Part shown: in pieces, positions 11,617 through 19,269 of the stretch
Layout of the letters: the number at the start of each line of letters is the position of its first letter
How positions within the stretch are numbered: position 1 is the first letter of the stretch
Notes under the pieces: model-generated
What the model was told of the DNA's origin: nothing
The model's database searches: none
Seen by the model: only the letters and a program-made list of their open reading frames with translations
DNA from: Streptomyces solicavernae
Lineage (GTDB): Bacteria > Actinomycetota > Actinomycetes > Streptomycetales > Streptomycetaceae
DNA: 64,000 nucleotides
Direction: 5' to 3'
NCBI RefSeq assembly: GCF_029968095.1
Contig: NZ_JASCIR010000003.1
Location: 248,001-312,000 of the forward strand
Position numbers and translations under genes: made by a program

Positions 11617-11663
11617 GAACGTGCTGCGGCTAGAACGTGCTGCGGCTAGAACGTGCTGCGGCC
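11617..11663. repeat. 16-nt tandem repeat spanning the TetR stop codon
   Basis: GAACGTGCTGCGGCTA occurs about 2.9 times. On the minus strand each unit ends in the last codons of the TetR gene plus TAG, so the gene's 3' end and stop are repeated downstream. The unit is not a multiple of three. Confidence 0.9.
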
Positions 11664-12260
11664 GGACTCAGAGGTGATGCCCTGGAGGAGGGTGCGGACG
11701 AGAGCGGTTGCGAAGCCCTGTACGGGGGGCGGCGGTTGAGGGCCGTCCTCGTCGTACGCGAACGCGCGCTGCGCGCAGGCGCCGAGGAGCAGGGAGGCGG
11801 CGGCGAAGGTGTCGGCCTCGGGCGCGATGCGGCCCGCCCGCTGTTCGGCCCTGAGGTAGTCGTCGAGGCCCATGATGGGCATGTGCGGGCCGGTGCCCAT
11901 CTCGCTGAGGGCCGCGACGTGCCGGTTGCGCAGCCGGGTCTCGGCGTACAGCGACGCGGCGATCGGGAAGCTCTGCTCGTAGAAGAGCGCGGCCGCGTGC
12001 GCGATCTGGACGAGGTTCTCCTCGACGGTGCGCTCGCCCGGTTCGGCGGCCAGGCGGTGGATCAGGGGAGCCAGTTGCGGCAGGCGCTCCTTGAGGACGC
12101 TGACGAACAGCTCTTCCTTGCTCGCGAAGTGCTTGTACAGCGCCGCTTCCGAGCAGCCGGCCGCCTTGGCGATCTCCTTGGTGGTGGTGCGGGCGAGGCC
12201 GATCGTGCGCATCAGGTGGTGCGCCGCGTCGAGGATCCGCTCTCGGGCCGGTTTCTGCAC
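11646..12260 (-). CDS. TetR-family transcriptional regulator
   Basis: 204 residues from GTG 12260 (MQKPARERILDAAHHLMR), GGAGGG 3 nt upstream. An earlier ATG at 12296 would run through the operator. The helix-turn-helix reads TTTKEIAKAAGCSEAALYKHF, followed by ASKEELFVSVL; the remaining 140 residues are the ligand/dimer domain. It is divergent from an NAD(P)-binding protein gene, and the 88-nt gap holds two operator-like palindromes, so it probably represses both itself and that gene. Ligand unknown. Confidence 0.9.
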   Translation of the reverse strand: MQKPARERILDAAHHLMRTIGLARTTTKEIAKAAGCSEAALYKHFASKEELFVSVLKERLPQLAPLIHRLAAEPGERTVEENLVQIAHAAALFYEQSFPIAASLYAETRLRNRHVAALSEMGTGPHMPIMGLDDYLRAEQRAGRIAPEADTFAAASLLLGACAQRAFAYDEDGPQPPPPVQGFATALVRTLLQGITSESGRSTF

Positions 12261-12284
12261 GTGCCCTCCGATCACGGTTGACGA

Positions 12285-12328
12285 GTGAGTGAACACTCAC
12301 CCACTCTAGGGGGTGAGTGAATACTTAC
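12285..12328. promoter_or_regulatory. tandem operators of the TetR regulator
   Basis: Site 1 is a perfect palindrome GTGAGTG-AA-CACTCAC (12285-12300). Site 2, GTGAGTG-AA-TACTTAC (12313-12328), differs in two bases of one arm. Centres are 28 bp apart. A TTGACG (12278-12283) just outside site 1 could be the -35 of the rightward promoter. Tandem sites in a divergent TetR promoter indicate autoregulation plus control of the neighbour. Confidence 0.75.
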
Positions 12329-12348
12329 CCACACCGGGAGGACGCGAC

Positions 12349-12990
12349 ATGAAGCTCACCGTTTTCGGTGCCACCGGAGGGATCGGCCAGGAGATCGTCA
12401 AGCAGGCCCTCGGCGCCGGACACCAGGTCACGGCCGTGGTGCGCGATCCCGCCCGGCTGACGGTCACGGGCGCCGCCCTTGAGGTGTTCCGCGCGGATCT
12501 GCGGGACACCGAGGCGCTGCGCGGGGCGGTCGAAGGGCGGGACGCGGTGCTGTCCGGTCTCGGGGCCCGCTCGCCCAAGGACGCCCGTACGGGCATCGCG
12601 GCGGCCCTGACCCGGCCGGTCCTGCAGGCGCTCGACGCGACGGGCACGCGGCGCTTCCTCGCGGTGAGCGCGGCCCCGCTCGCCCCCGAGCCGGCCGACC
12701 AGAAGTTCCTGCACCGCCGCGTCGTGGTGCCGCTGATCGGCACGCTCCTGAAGCCGGTGTACGACGACCTCAAGGTCATGGAGGCGGAGGTCCGGCGCAG
12801 CGACACCGACTGGACGCTGGTGCGCCCGCCGAAACTGCTCGACCGGCCGGTCACCGGGACGTACCGCACGGCCCTGAACGTGAATCTGCGCGGCGGCGGC
12901 ACCATCGCCCGCGCGGACGTGGCGCACGCGATGCTGGCGATGATCGACGATCCGGCGACGGTGCAGCAGGGCGTGAGCGTCGCGTACTGA
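12349..12990 (+). CDS. NAD(P)-dependent oxidoreductase, NmrA/atypical SDR type
   Basis: 213 residues beginning MKLTVFGATGGIGQEIV, the Rossmann GxxGxxG motif of atypical short-chain reductases. It lacks the classical YxxxK pair and resembles NAD(P)H-binding sugar epimerase-like or flavin-reductase-like proteins. GGAGG lies 8 nt before ATG 12349. It is the likely target of the divergent TetR regulator, as is common for stress-responsive quinone or aldehyde reductases. Substrate unknown. The last codons (V-A-Y-stop) are repeated in tandem downstream. Confidence 0.85.
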   Translation: MKLTVFGATGGIGQEIVKQALGAGHQVTAVVRDPARLTVTGAALEVFRADLRDTEALRGAVEGRDAVLSGLGARSPKDARTGIAAALTRPVLQALDATGTRRFLAVSAAPLAPEPADQKFLHRRVVVPLIGTLLKPVYDDLKVMEAEVRRSDTDWTLVRPPKLLDRPVTGTYRTALNVNLRGGGTIARADVAHAMLAMIDDPATVQQGVSVAY

Positions 12991-13077
12991 GGTGTCGCGT
13001 ACTGAGGTGTCGCGTACTGAGGTGTCACGTACTGAGGCGTCGCGTACTGAGGCGCCGCGTACTGAGGTGTCGCGTAC
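12979..13077. repeat. 15-nt tandem repeat spanning the reductase stop codon
   Basis: GTCGCGTACTGAGGT is repeated about 6.6 times with a few substitutions. The first copy is the last three codons plus TGA of the upstream gene; later copies restate the same in-frame V-A-Y-stop. The array fills the gap to murB completely. Confidence 0.95.
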
Positions 13078-13079
13078 GA

Positions 13080-14135
13080 CTACAGGCTGACGCCCACCGT
13101 CACCGGCTCGTTGACCAAGGTGATCCCGAAGGCGTCGCGGACCCCGGCGACGACCTCGCGGGCCAGCGCCAGAAGGTCCTCGGTGGTGGCCTCGCCGCGG
13201 TTGGTGAGGGCGAGGGTGTGCTTGGTGGAGATGCGGGCCGGGCCCTCGCCGTACCCCTTCGTGAAGCCCGCCTTGTCGATCAGCCAGGCCGCCGAGGTCT
13301 TCACATGCCCGTCGCCGTCCGGGAAGGCGGGCGGCTGGACGTCCGGGCCGAGCCGGTCCCCCACGCGCGCGTGGAACGCGGTGAACTCCGCGTCCGTGAG
13401 GATCGGGTTGGTGAAGAACGAACCGGCCGACCAGGTGTCGTGGTCCTCCGGGTCGAGCACCATGCCTTTCCCCGACCGCAGCTTCAGGACCGTCTCGCGC
13501 GCGCTCGCCAGCGGCACGCGGTCCCCCGCCTCGACGCCGAGGGCCCGGGCGGTCTCGGCGTACTTCAGGGGGGCGCTCAGGCCGTCCGCGTCCTCAAGCT
13601 CGAAGCGGACGCGCAGCACCACGTAACGCTCCGGGTCGGCCTTGAAGCGGCTGTGGCGGTACGAGAACGCGCAGTCGGCGTTCGGCAGCGTGACGGTCTC
13701 TCCGGCCCTGCGGTCGTACGCCACGACCTCCGTGATCGTCGAGGAGACCTCCTGGCCGTACGCCCCGACGTTCTGGATCGGTGTCGCGCCGGCGGAGCCG
13801 GGGATTCCGGCGAGGCATTCGACGCCTGCGAGTCCGGCTTCGACCGTGCGCGCCACGGCGTCGGTCCAGACCTCGCCGGCGGCCAACTCCAGCTGTGTGC
13901 CGTGCAGTTCGAAGCCCTGGGTGGCGATGCGCAGGGCGGTGCCGGCGAAGCCCTTGTCGCCGATCACGAGGTTACTGCCGCCGCCGATGACGAGCAGGGG
14001 GGTGCCCGAGGCGTCGGCCTCGCGCACGGTGGCGATCACCTCGGCGTCGGTCGTCGCGGTGATCAGGCGGGTGGCGGGCCCGCCGAGCCGGAAGGTGGTC
14101 AGCGGGGCGAGCGGGGCGTCGTGGAGTTGCTGCAC
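13080..14135 (-). CDS. murB: UDP-N-acetylenolpyruvoylglucosamine reductase
   Basis: Flavoenzyme of peptidoglycan precursor synthesis, reducing the enolpyruvyl group to lactyl with NADPH in the cytoplasm. It has 351 residues. N-terminal LAPLTTFRLGGPATRL, FAD-binding VIGGGSNLVIGDKGFAGT, EVWTDAVARTVEAGLAGVE, GSAGATPIQNVGAYGQEV, and the proton-donor Ser in TWSAGSFFTNPIL. C-terminal TKHTLALTNRGEATTEDLL matches type I enzymes. GTG start at 14135. The inserted ribosome binding site is weak. Confidence 0.97.
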   Translation of the reverse strand: MQQLHDAPLAPLTTFRLGGPATRLITATTDAEVIATVREADASGTPLLVIGGGSNLVIGDKGFAGTALRIATQGFELHGTQLELAAGEVWTDAVARTVEAGLAGVECLAGIPGSAGATPIQNVGAYGQEVSSTITEVVAYDRRAGETVTLPNADCAFSYRHSRFKADPERYVVLRVRFELEDADGLSAPLKYAETARALGVEAGDRVPLASARETVLKLRSGKGMVLDPEDHDTWSAGSFFTNPILTDAEFTAFHARVGDRLGPDVQPPAFPDGDGHVKTSAAWLIDKAGFTKGYGEGPARISTKHTLALTNRGEATTEDLLALAREVVAGVRDAFGITLVNEPVTVGVSL

Positions 14136-14147
14136 GCGCTCAAGGGT

Positions 14148-14182
14148 ACGGTCCGGGACCGACAGCGCCGGTCCCGGACCGT
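14148..14182 (-). terminator. terminator after the HadB-like gene
   Basis: A perfect 14-bp stem, ACGGTCCGGGACCG (14148-14161) with CGGTCCCGGACCGT (14169-14182), 7-nt loop. It lies 76 nt beyond the stop of the dehydratase gene and 13 nt upstream of the murB start codon, so the murB promoter must overlap it or lie further upstream. Confidence 0.8.
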
Positions 14183-14202
14183 GAGAGGTCCCGCGGTGCG
14201 CC

Positions 14203-14275
14203 TCAGGCGAGGCGCACGGCTTAAGGCGAGGCGTACGACTCAGGCGAGGCGTACGACTCAGGCGAGGCGTACGAC
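14203..14275. repeat. 18-nt tandem repeat spanning the HadB-like stop codon
   Basis: Four copies of TCAGGCGAGGCGTACGAC (one 19 nt, the most distal diverged). On the minus strand each reads V-V-R-L-A-stop, the last residues of the dehydratase gene, so the 3' end and stop are repeated. Confidence 0.95.
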
Positions 14276-14707
14276 GGCCCGGGACATGCCCAGGACCTTC
14301 TGTCCGGCGCTCATGGCGGTGAGGTCGACGCGGACGGTGCGGGCGTCGTCGTCGAGCTTGGCCGCGACCTTCGCACTGACCTCGATGACCGCGCCCTCGT
14401 CGTCGTTCGGGACGACGACCGGCTTGGTGAAGCGGACGCCGTACTCCGCGACCGCGGCCGGGTCGCCCACCCAGTCGGTGACGACGCGGATCGCCTCGGC
14501 CATGGTGAACATGCCGTGGGCGATGACGTCGGGCAGGCCGACCTCCTTGGCGAACTTCTCGTTCCAGTGGATCGGGTTGAAGTCGCCGGACGCGCCCGCG
14601 TAGCGCACCAGGGTGGCCCGGGTCACCGGGAAGGTCTGCGCGGGGAGTTCGGCACCGGCCTCGACGTCCTCGTACCGGATCTTCGCCGTCGTGCTGGGTG
14701 TGGTCAT
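14258..14707 (-). CDS. MaoC-family (R)-hydroxyacyl dehydratase, HadB-like subunit
   Basis: 149 residues with a single hot-dog domain. The hydratase motif is intact (GASGDFNPIHWNEKFA, catalytic Asp and His). Start ATG 14707 (MTTPSTTAKIRYEDVEAG), GGAGG upstream. It lies 2 nt after its partner gene. In mycobacteria the homologous HadA-HadB pair dehydrates hydroxyacyl-ACP in long-chain fatty acid elongation and sits in the same rpmG-hadAB-secE-nusG neighbourhood. In an organism without mycolic acids the substrate is uncertain; a fatty acyl or polyketide intermediate is likely. Confidence 0.85.
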   Translation of the reverse strand: MTTPSTTAKIRYEDVEAGAELPAQTFPVTRATLVRYAGASGDFNPIHWNEKFAKEVGLPDVIAHGMFTMAEAIRVVTDWVGDPAAVAEYGVRFTKPVVVPNDDEGAVIEVSAKVAAKLDDDARTVRVDLTAMSAGQKVLGMSRAVVRLA

Positions 14708-14709
14708 CG

Positions 14710-15162
14710 TCACGCCTCCTCTGCCGCGCGTGCGACGAGTTTGGTCCACGCGGTCACGACGTGTTCGCCGGCCTCGTCGTGCACCTCGCCGCGGATGTCC
14801 AGGATGTCGTTGCCCGCCATGGACTTGATCGCCTCGATGGTCGAGGTGACGCTGAGCCGGTCACCGGCGCGGACCGGGCGGGTGTACGCGAATTTCTGGT
14901 CGCCGTGCACCACGCGGCTGTAGTCGAGGCCGAGTTGGGGGTCCTCGATGACCTGTCCGGCGGCCTTGAACGTGATCGCGAAGACGAAAGTCGGCGGGGC
15001 GATCACATCGGGGTGGCCGTAGGCCTTGGCCGCCTCGGTGTCGGTGTACGCGGGATTCGCGTCACCGACCGCCTCCGCGAATTCACGGATCTTCTCGCGG
15101 CCGACCTCATAGGGGCCGGTGGGCGGGTAGGACCGCCCCACGAAGGACTGGTCGAGCGCCAT
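14710..15162 (-). CDS. HadA-like dehydratase subunit (UPF0336 family)
   Basis: 150 residues beginning MALDQSFVGRSYPPTGPYEV, a single hot-dog domain of the FAS1-dehydratase type. The position of the catalytic His of its partner is not conserved (AVGDANPAYTDTEAA), as expected for the substrate-holding subunit. ATG 15162 has AGGAGGT upstream. It is translationally close to the HadB-like gene, with which it should form a heterodimer. Confidence 0.85.
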   Translation of the reverse strand: MALDQSFVGRSYPPTGPYEVGREKIREFAEAVGDANPAYTDTEAAKAYGHPDVIAPPTFVFAITFKAAGQVIEDPQLGLDYSRVVHGDQKFAYTRPVRAGDRLSVTSTIEAIKSMAGNDILDIRGEVHDEAGEHVVTAWTKLVARAAEEA

Positions 15163-15246
15163 GGACTCGGCACCTCCTGTGTTTTTCGCGGTATTCCGCA
15201 GTGTTCCTGCCTCACCCGCGTCGGCGATCACGGGCGGTAACGACAC

Positions 15247-15276
15247 AAGGCCGCCCCCCGGAAAGGGGGCGGCCTT
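15247..15276 (-). terminator. terminator after rpmG
   Basis: A perfect 12-bp stem, AAGGCCGCCCCC (15247-15258) with GGGGGCGGCCTT (15265-15276), 6-nt loop, 16 nt after the rpmG stop. It separates the tRNA/rpmG unit from the dehydratase genes. Confidence 0.85.
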
Positions 15277-15291
15277 GCATGCGAGCCTGAT

Positions 15292-15456
15292 TCAGCGCGT
15301 TTCGCGGTGCGCCGTGTGCGAGTTGCAGCGCGGGCAGTGCTTCTTCATCTCAAGACGGTCCGGGTTGTTGCGCCGGTTCTTCTTGGTGATGTAGTTCCGC
15401 TCCTTGCACTCCACGCAGGCCAGCGTGATCTTCGGGCGGACGTCTGTGGCAGCCAC
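15292..15456 (-). CDS. rpmG: 50S ribosomal protein L33, zinc-binding (C+) form
   Basis: 54 residues: [20 protein letters not shown], then [20 protein letters not shown] and [14 protein letters not shown]. The two CxxC pairs (CVEC and CPRC) mark the zinc form. Streptomyces usually has a second, zinc-free copy that replaces this one under zinc shortage, but none is in this window. GTG start 15456 with AAGGAGC upstream. Confidence 0.97.
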
Positions 15457-15553
15457 GTGAGTGCTCCTTGACGGACGGATGGACGAATGGAACGGATGAA
15501 CGCATAAAAGAGTAGCCGACCGGAGGACCGACCCCACAATCGGCTACTGTCAG

Positions 15554-15626
15554 TAGCGGTGACCGGACTTGAACCGGTGACACAGCGATTATGAGCCGCT
15601 TGCTCTACCGACTGAGCTACACCGCT
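15554..15626 (-). tRNA. tRNA-Met (CAU)
   Basis: 73 nt. Acceptor AGCGGTG/CACCGCT, D-arm AGCTCAGTCGGTAGAGC, anticodon loop CTCATAA (anticodon CAU), T-loop GGTTCAAGTCC, discriminator A. The normal A1-U72 type end argues for the elongator rather than initiator. tRNA-Ile2 also reads CAU as DNA and cannot be fully excluded, but the partner tRNA-Thr and rpmG fit the elongator Met locus. Confidence 0.92.
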
Positions 15627-15637
15627 TTGATGCAAGG

Positions 15638-15657
15638 CCCTCACCCGAAGGTGAGGG
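15638..15657 (-). terminator. hairpin between tRNA-Thr and tRNA-Met
   Basis: CCCTCACC-CGAA-GGTGAGGG, 8 bp with a tetraloop. It lies in the 44-nt spacer of the two-tRNA transcript and is more likely a processing element than a full terminator. Confidence 0.45.
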
Positions 15658-15670
15658 TGCCGCACATCAG

Positions 15671-15743
15671 AGCCCCAATGCGGAATCGAACCGCAGACCT
15701 TCTCCTTACCATGGAGACGCTCTACCGACTGAGCTATTGGGGC
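15671..15743 (-). tRNA. tRNA-Thr (GGU)
   Basis: 73 nt. Acceptor GCCCCAA/TTGGGGC, D-arm AGCTCAGTCGGTAGAGC, anticodon stem TCTCC/GGAGA around ATGGTAA (anticodon GGU), T-loop GGTTCGATTCC, discriminator U. Reads ACC and ACU. Cotranscribed with tRNA-Met and probably rpmG. Confidence 0.96.
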
Positions 15744-15754
15744 GAGCGATGAAG

Positions 15755-15784
15755 ACATTACACGGTCGGCTGCCGTTCGCCCAA
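15755..15784 (-). promoter_or_regulatory. promoter of the tRNA-Thr/tRNA-Met/rpmG unit
   Basis: TTGGGC (15779-15784) and TAATGT (15755-15760) on the minus strand, 18 nt apart. The start would fall a few bases upstream of tRNA-Thr. Confidence 0.5.
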
Positions 15785-15981
15785 ATCCGTTTCGGAGCCC
15801 CCTGCACGACGATCACCGCGCCCGTCCCTGAGGCCCCTTCCCTGCTCATGCACCACACCGGTACGACTATTGCGCTCCTCCTCGAAGGGGCGTGATCGGC
15901 GTCCTAGGCTCGGCACACGCTGCGTGATCTTGATCGAACGCCGCGTGGTCCTGACCGCTCGAACCACGCCCCAGGAGCGCG

Positions 15982-17235
15982 ATGCCCGACAGCCAGCCGC
16001 AGCCACCGCACCGTGACGGCGCCGCCGAGGACACGACCTCACTCCTGCTCTGCGGAGCCACGCTCGCCGACGGCAGGACCGTGGACGTACGGCTCGGCAG
16101 GGGGCGCATCGAGGCGGTCGGCACCGCGGGCAGCCTGACCGCGCACACCGCGCGTGTGGACCTGCACGGCTACCTGCTGCTGCCCGCCCCCGCCGAACCG
16201 CACGCGCACAGCGACACCGCGCTGACCGCGGACGGCGACGGCCCGGTCGGGTACGAGGTCCAGGACGTCCAGCGGCGCACCACGGAGGCCGCGCTGCTGC
16301 AACTCGGCCACGGGGCGACGACCTTGCGCAGTCATGTGCGGATCGGCGACGTGCAGGGGCTCGGCGCGATGGAGGCGGCGCTGCAGGCCCGCCGCTCGTT
16401 GCGCGGTCTCACGGACCTGACGACCGTCGCCGTTCCGCGGCTGCTCACCGGGGTCGCCGGCGCCGACGGCCTGTCGATGCTGCGGGACGCCGTGAAGATG
16501 GGCGCTTCTGTGGTGGGCGGCTGCCCCGACCTGGACCCGGACCCGACGGGGTACGTGGAGGCGGTCCTGGAGGTCGCCGCCGAGCACGGGTGCCCCGTGG
16601 ACCTGCACACGGACGGCGCGGACCCGGCCCGGCTCGCGCGTCTCGCCGCCATGGCGGGCGGACTGCGGTCCGGTGTGACGGTCGGGCCGTGCGGCGGGCT
16701 CGGCCGGATGCCGGCGGCGGCGGCCGCGCGTACGGCCGAGGCGCTCGCCGCGGCCGGTGTCTCCGTCGTGTGCCTGCCGCAGGGCGACTGCGGGGGCCTG
16801 GAACAGCGGGGCCGCTCGGCGGCTCCCGTACGGCTGCTCAGGGCGGCCGGGGTGCGCGTGGCCGCGGGCAGCGGGGCGTTGCGCGACCTCGCCAACCCGG
16901 TGGGGCGCGGCGACCCGATGGAGGCCGCGTACCTGCTCGCCGCGCAGCACGGGCTCGACGCCGACGACGCGTACGCCGCGGTGAGTTCGGGCGCGCGGCA
17001 GGCGCTGGGGCTTCCGGAGGTGCGGGTGGAGGCCGGGTTCCCCGCCGAGCTGCTCGCGGTCCGCGGCACGCGGCTGTCGGGGGTGCTGTCGCTCGCGTAC
17101 AGCAGGATCGTGGTGCACCGGGGGCGGGTGGTGGCGCGGACCAGTGCGGTACGGGAGTACTGCGACTCGGCCGTCGCCGTGGCGCTCGACCTGCCGCGGC
17201 AGGGGCGGGTGAAGGGCGCGGGAGGGACTGCTTGA
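15982..17235 (+). CDS. amidohydrolase-family protein (cytosine deaminase-like), altered metal site
   Basis: 417 residues with the TIM-barrel amidohydrolase layout. The first metal motif is present (PHAHSD, His74 and His76) and so is a later His (VDLHTDG, His209). At the place where cytosine deaminase-like enzymes have the next metal His I read VTVGPCGGLGRMP (about residue 235), and where the metal Asp is expected I read AGSGALRDLANPVGRGD (about 295-310), with Gly at the Asp. The fold is kept but the classical site is incomplete, so the reaction cannot be inferred. GGAG precedes ATG 15982; a TAGGCT -10 lies at 15905-15910. The 3' end is partly repeated at 17224-17243. Confidence 0.75.
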   Translation: MPDSQPQPPHRDGAAEDTTSLLLCGATLADGRTVDVRLGRGRIEAVGTAGSLTAHTARVDLHGYLLLPAPAEPHAHSDTALTADGDGPVGYEVQDVQRRTTEAALLQLGHGATTLRSHVRIGDVQGLGAMEAALQARRSLRGLTDLTTVAVPRLLTGVAGADGLSMLRDAVKMGASVVGGCPDLDPDPTGYVEAVLEVAAEHGCPVDLHTDGADPARLARLAAMAGGLRSGVTVGPCGGLGRMPAAAAARTAEALAAAGVSVVCLPQGDCGGLEQRGRSAAPVRLLRAAGVRVAAGSGALRDLANPVGRGDPMEAAYLLAAQHGLDADDAYAAVSSGARQALGLPEVRVEAGFPAELLAVRGTRLSGVLSLAYSRIVVHRGRVVARTSAVREYCDSAVAVALDLPRQGRVKGAGGTA

Positions 17236-17243
17236 GGGACTGC
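17224..17243. repeat. 12-nt repeat spanning the amidohydrolase stop codon
   Basis: GGGACTGCTTGA followed by GGGACTGC, 1.7 copies. The first unit is the last codons with the stop TGA (17233-17235). The shortest example of the pattern. Confidence 0.65.
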
Positions 17244-17325
17244 ACGCGCGCGTAGTGCCGGTTTTCGGTGTCCCGGCGATCGCACGCGCGCGTGCAGGCT
17301 GTTTTCTGGCTGGGGTTCGGCCGGG

Positions 17326-18372
17326 TCAGCGGACGGCGGTCCGGGAGCCGGCGATGAACGCCAGGTCGGAGAGGGTCAGTTCGGTGGCGTCGGCCGGGCG
17401 CTCGATCTTCGGCGCCTTGCCGAACTTCACCGTCAGCGGCAGCTTGGTGCCCTTCTTCAAGCCGTCGGACCTGTCCGCGAGTTGAGCGAGATCGAACGTG
17501 ATCTGCCGCAGCTTGCCGTCCTTCAGCAGGAAGTCGACCTTCACTTTCTTTTCGGGGACCGTCCTGAAGTCCTCGGCCGTCGGCAGGTCGGAGCCCGGCG
17601 GCAGATCGCCCGCTATGGGTTCCAGTTCCTCGGCGAGGCCCGTGAGGAGCGAGCGGGCGTTGGCCCGCGCGCTGATGCGGGAGGTGCCGCCCGAGCCGCC
17701 GTCGTCCTTGAAAGTGACCTCACGCGCGAGGACCTTGCGGATGCCCTTGAGCAGCTCGGCCTGCGCCTTGTCGTCGAGGGCGGGCTCGTCCCGCGCCGCT
17801 CCCGGCAGCATCCTTGGGTCGACCTCGACCCACTTGCCCTGGAGGGCGCTGCGCAGGGCGCCCGCCTCCTCGGGGAGGTCGGCGGCCGTGGGCATCGGGG
17901 TGTCCGCGAGCTTGCCGAAGGCGGCCAAGTCGGCGCGGTAGTACGTGTCTTCGCCCAGGGCGCGGTACTCGACCAGCGTTCCGTCGGCACCGGTGATCTT
18001 CATCGACGTACCGGAGAAGTCCTTCTCCTCGGCGTCGGCGAGCGGCTTCTCGGCCTGCAGGGAGAGCTGCACGCGGGCGTTGCCGAGGAAGGCGCCGAAG
18101 CCGGGCGGCGGGCCGTCGCCGCGCTGCGCTTCGTCGCTCTCCCGGATGAGCCTGTCGAGCGTGGCCGCATCGGCGTCCAGGCCGAACTCGACGGTGAGGG
18201 AACGCTGTTCGCCGAGCTGCTCGACGGCGTCGTCGACCTGGTGTGCTGCGGAGACGCTCTCGATCGGGTCGCAGGCGGTCGCGCCCGCGAGGACGGCGGC
18301 AGCGCAGCCGACGGCGATCAGTGTGTTGCGTATGGCGCTGATGACGGGCTCCTCTTGAAGATGAACATTCAT
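17326..18372 (-). CDS. lipoprotein, LolA/LppX-like, start codon uncertain
   Basis: About 340 residues with a lipoprotein signal (hydrophobic run ending LAGATAC) and a long soluble domain of alternating short strands; function unknown. The only standard start in front is ATG 18372, but it has no ribosome site and would put two Glu in front of the signal peptide. A strong site AGAGGAG lies just downstream, followed after 6 nt by ATC (18342) rather than ATG, which would give a proper signal peptide (ISAIRNTLIAVGCAAAVLAG). I give the formal ATG, but initiation at ATC is quite possible. Diverges from the reductase gene at 18465. Confidence 0.65.
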   Translation of the reverse strand: MNVHLQEEPVISAIRNTLIAVGCAAAVLAGATACDPIESVSAAHQVDDAVEQLGEQRSLTVEFGLDADAATLDRLIRESDEAQRGDGPPPGFGAFLGNARVQLSLQAEKPLADAEEKDFSGTSMKITGADGTLVEYRALGEDTYYRADLAAFGKLADTPMPTAADLPEEAGALRSALQGKWVEVDPRMLPGAARDEPALDDKAQAELLKGIRKVLAREVTFKDDGGSGGTSRISARANARSLLTGLAEELEPIAGDLPPGSDLPTAEDFRTVPEKKVKVDFLLKDGKLRQITFDLAQLADRSDGLKKGTKLPLTVKFGKAPKIERPADATELTLSDLAFIAGSRTAVR

Positions 18373-18464
18373 GTGACACCCGGGACGCGTGACACCCGGG
18401 ACGCGCCGAGGGTTGTACGGCGGTTGTACGGCGGCTTCGGCCGACGCGGCGTACGGTCGGAATC

Positions 18465-19121
18465 ATGCGGATTGTCATCGCTGGTGGACACGGTCAGATC
18501 GCGCTGCGGCTGGAGCGACTGCTCGCCGCGCGCGGGTACGAGGTAGCGGGCCTGATCCGCAACCCCGGGCAGGGCGACGACCTGCGGGAGGCGGGCGCCG
18601 AGCCGGTGTTGTGCGACTTGGAGTCGGCGTCGGTGGAGGAGGTCGCCGCCCATCTGCAGGGCGCCGGCGCCGGGGTGTTCGCGGCGGGCGCGGGCCCGGG
18701 CAGCGGGGTGGGCCGCAAGGACACGGTGGACCGGGGCGCGGCGGTGCTGTTCGCCGAGGCGGCGGAGCGGGCCGGCGTGCGGCGGTATGTGGTGGTGTCG
18801 TCGATGGGCGCGGACCCGGCGCACGAGGGCGACGAGGTCTTCGACGCGTATCTGCGCGCCAAGGGCGAGGCGGACGCGTACGTGCGCGGGCGCGCGGCGC
18901 TGGACTGGACGATCCTGAAGCCCGGCACGCTCACGAACGACGCCGGTACGGGACAGGTCCGCCTGGAGGCGTCGACGGGCCGTGGGCCGGTCTCCCGCGA
19001 CGACGTGGCGGCGGTCCTCGCGGAGCTGGTGGACACGCCGGGGACCGTGGGGCTGACCCTGGAGCTGGTGGGCGGGGCGACGCCGGTGTCGGTCGCGGTG
19101 AAGGATGTCGCCGGCAATTGA
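18465..19121 (+). CDS. NAD(P)-binding protein, atypical SDR
   Basis: 218 residues starting MRIVIAGGHGQIALRLERLL, a Rossmann fold with GGHGQIA in place of the usual GATGxxG. The VVVSSMGAD segment and DAYLRAKGEADAYVR (YxxxK-like) are typical of NmrA/YwnB-like proteins. Substrate unknown. ATG 18465 has no clear ribosome site. A bidirectional terminator (19137-19178) ends it against tRNA-Tyr. Confidence 0.8.
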   Translation: MRIVIAGGHGQIALRLERLLAARGYEVAGLIRNPGQGDDLREAGAEPVLCDLESASVEEVAAHLQGAGAGVFAAGAGPGSGVGRKDTVDRGAAVLFAEAAERAGVRRYVVVSSMGADPAHEGDEVFDAYLRAKGEADAYVRGRAALDWTILKPGTLTNDAGTGQVRLEASTGRGPVSRDDVAAVLAELVDTPGTVGLTLELVGGATPVSVAVKDVAGN

Positions 19122-19136
19122 GCCCGAAGCACAGCG

Positions 19137-19178
19137 AAAGGCCCCGTGACCAACGTTCACGCTGGTCACGGGGCCTTT
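19137..19178. terminator. bidirectional terminator between the reductase gene and tRNA-Tyr
   Basis: A perfect 16-bp stem, AAAGGCCCCGTGACCA (19137-19152) with TGGTCACGGGGCCTTT (19163-19178). The A/T ends serve both directions: 15 nt after the plus-strand stop and 9 nt after the tRNA-Tyr 3' end. Confidence 0.85.
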
Positions 19179-19187
19179 CCCCAAGTG

Positions 19188-19269
19188 TGGCGGCGCCAGG
19201 ATTCGAACCTGGGAAGGCTGAGCCGGCAGATTTACAGTCTGCTCCCTTTGGCCGCTCGGGCACACCGCC
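19188..19269 (-). tRNA. tRNA-Tyr (GUA)
   Basis: 82 nt, class II with long variable arm. Acceptor GGCGGTG/CGCCGCC with one G-U, anticodon loop CTGTAAA (GUA), T-loop GGTTCGAATCC, discriminator A. Single tRNA with its own terminator. Confidence 0.96.
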
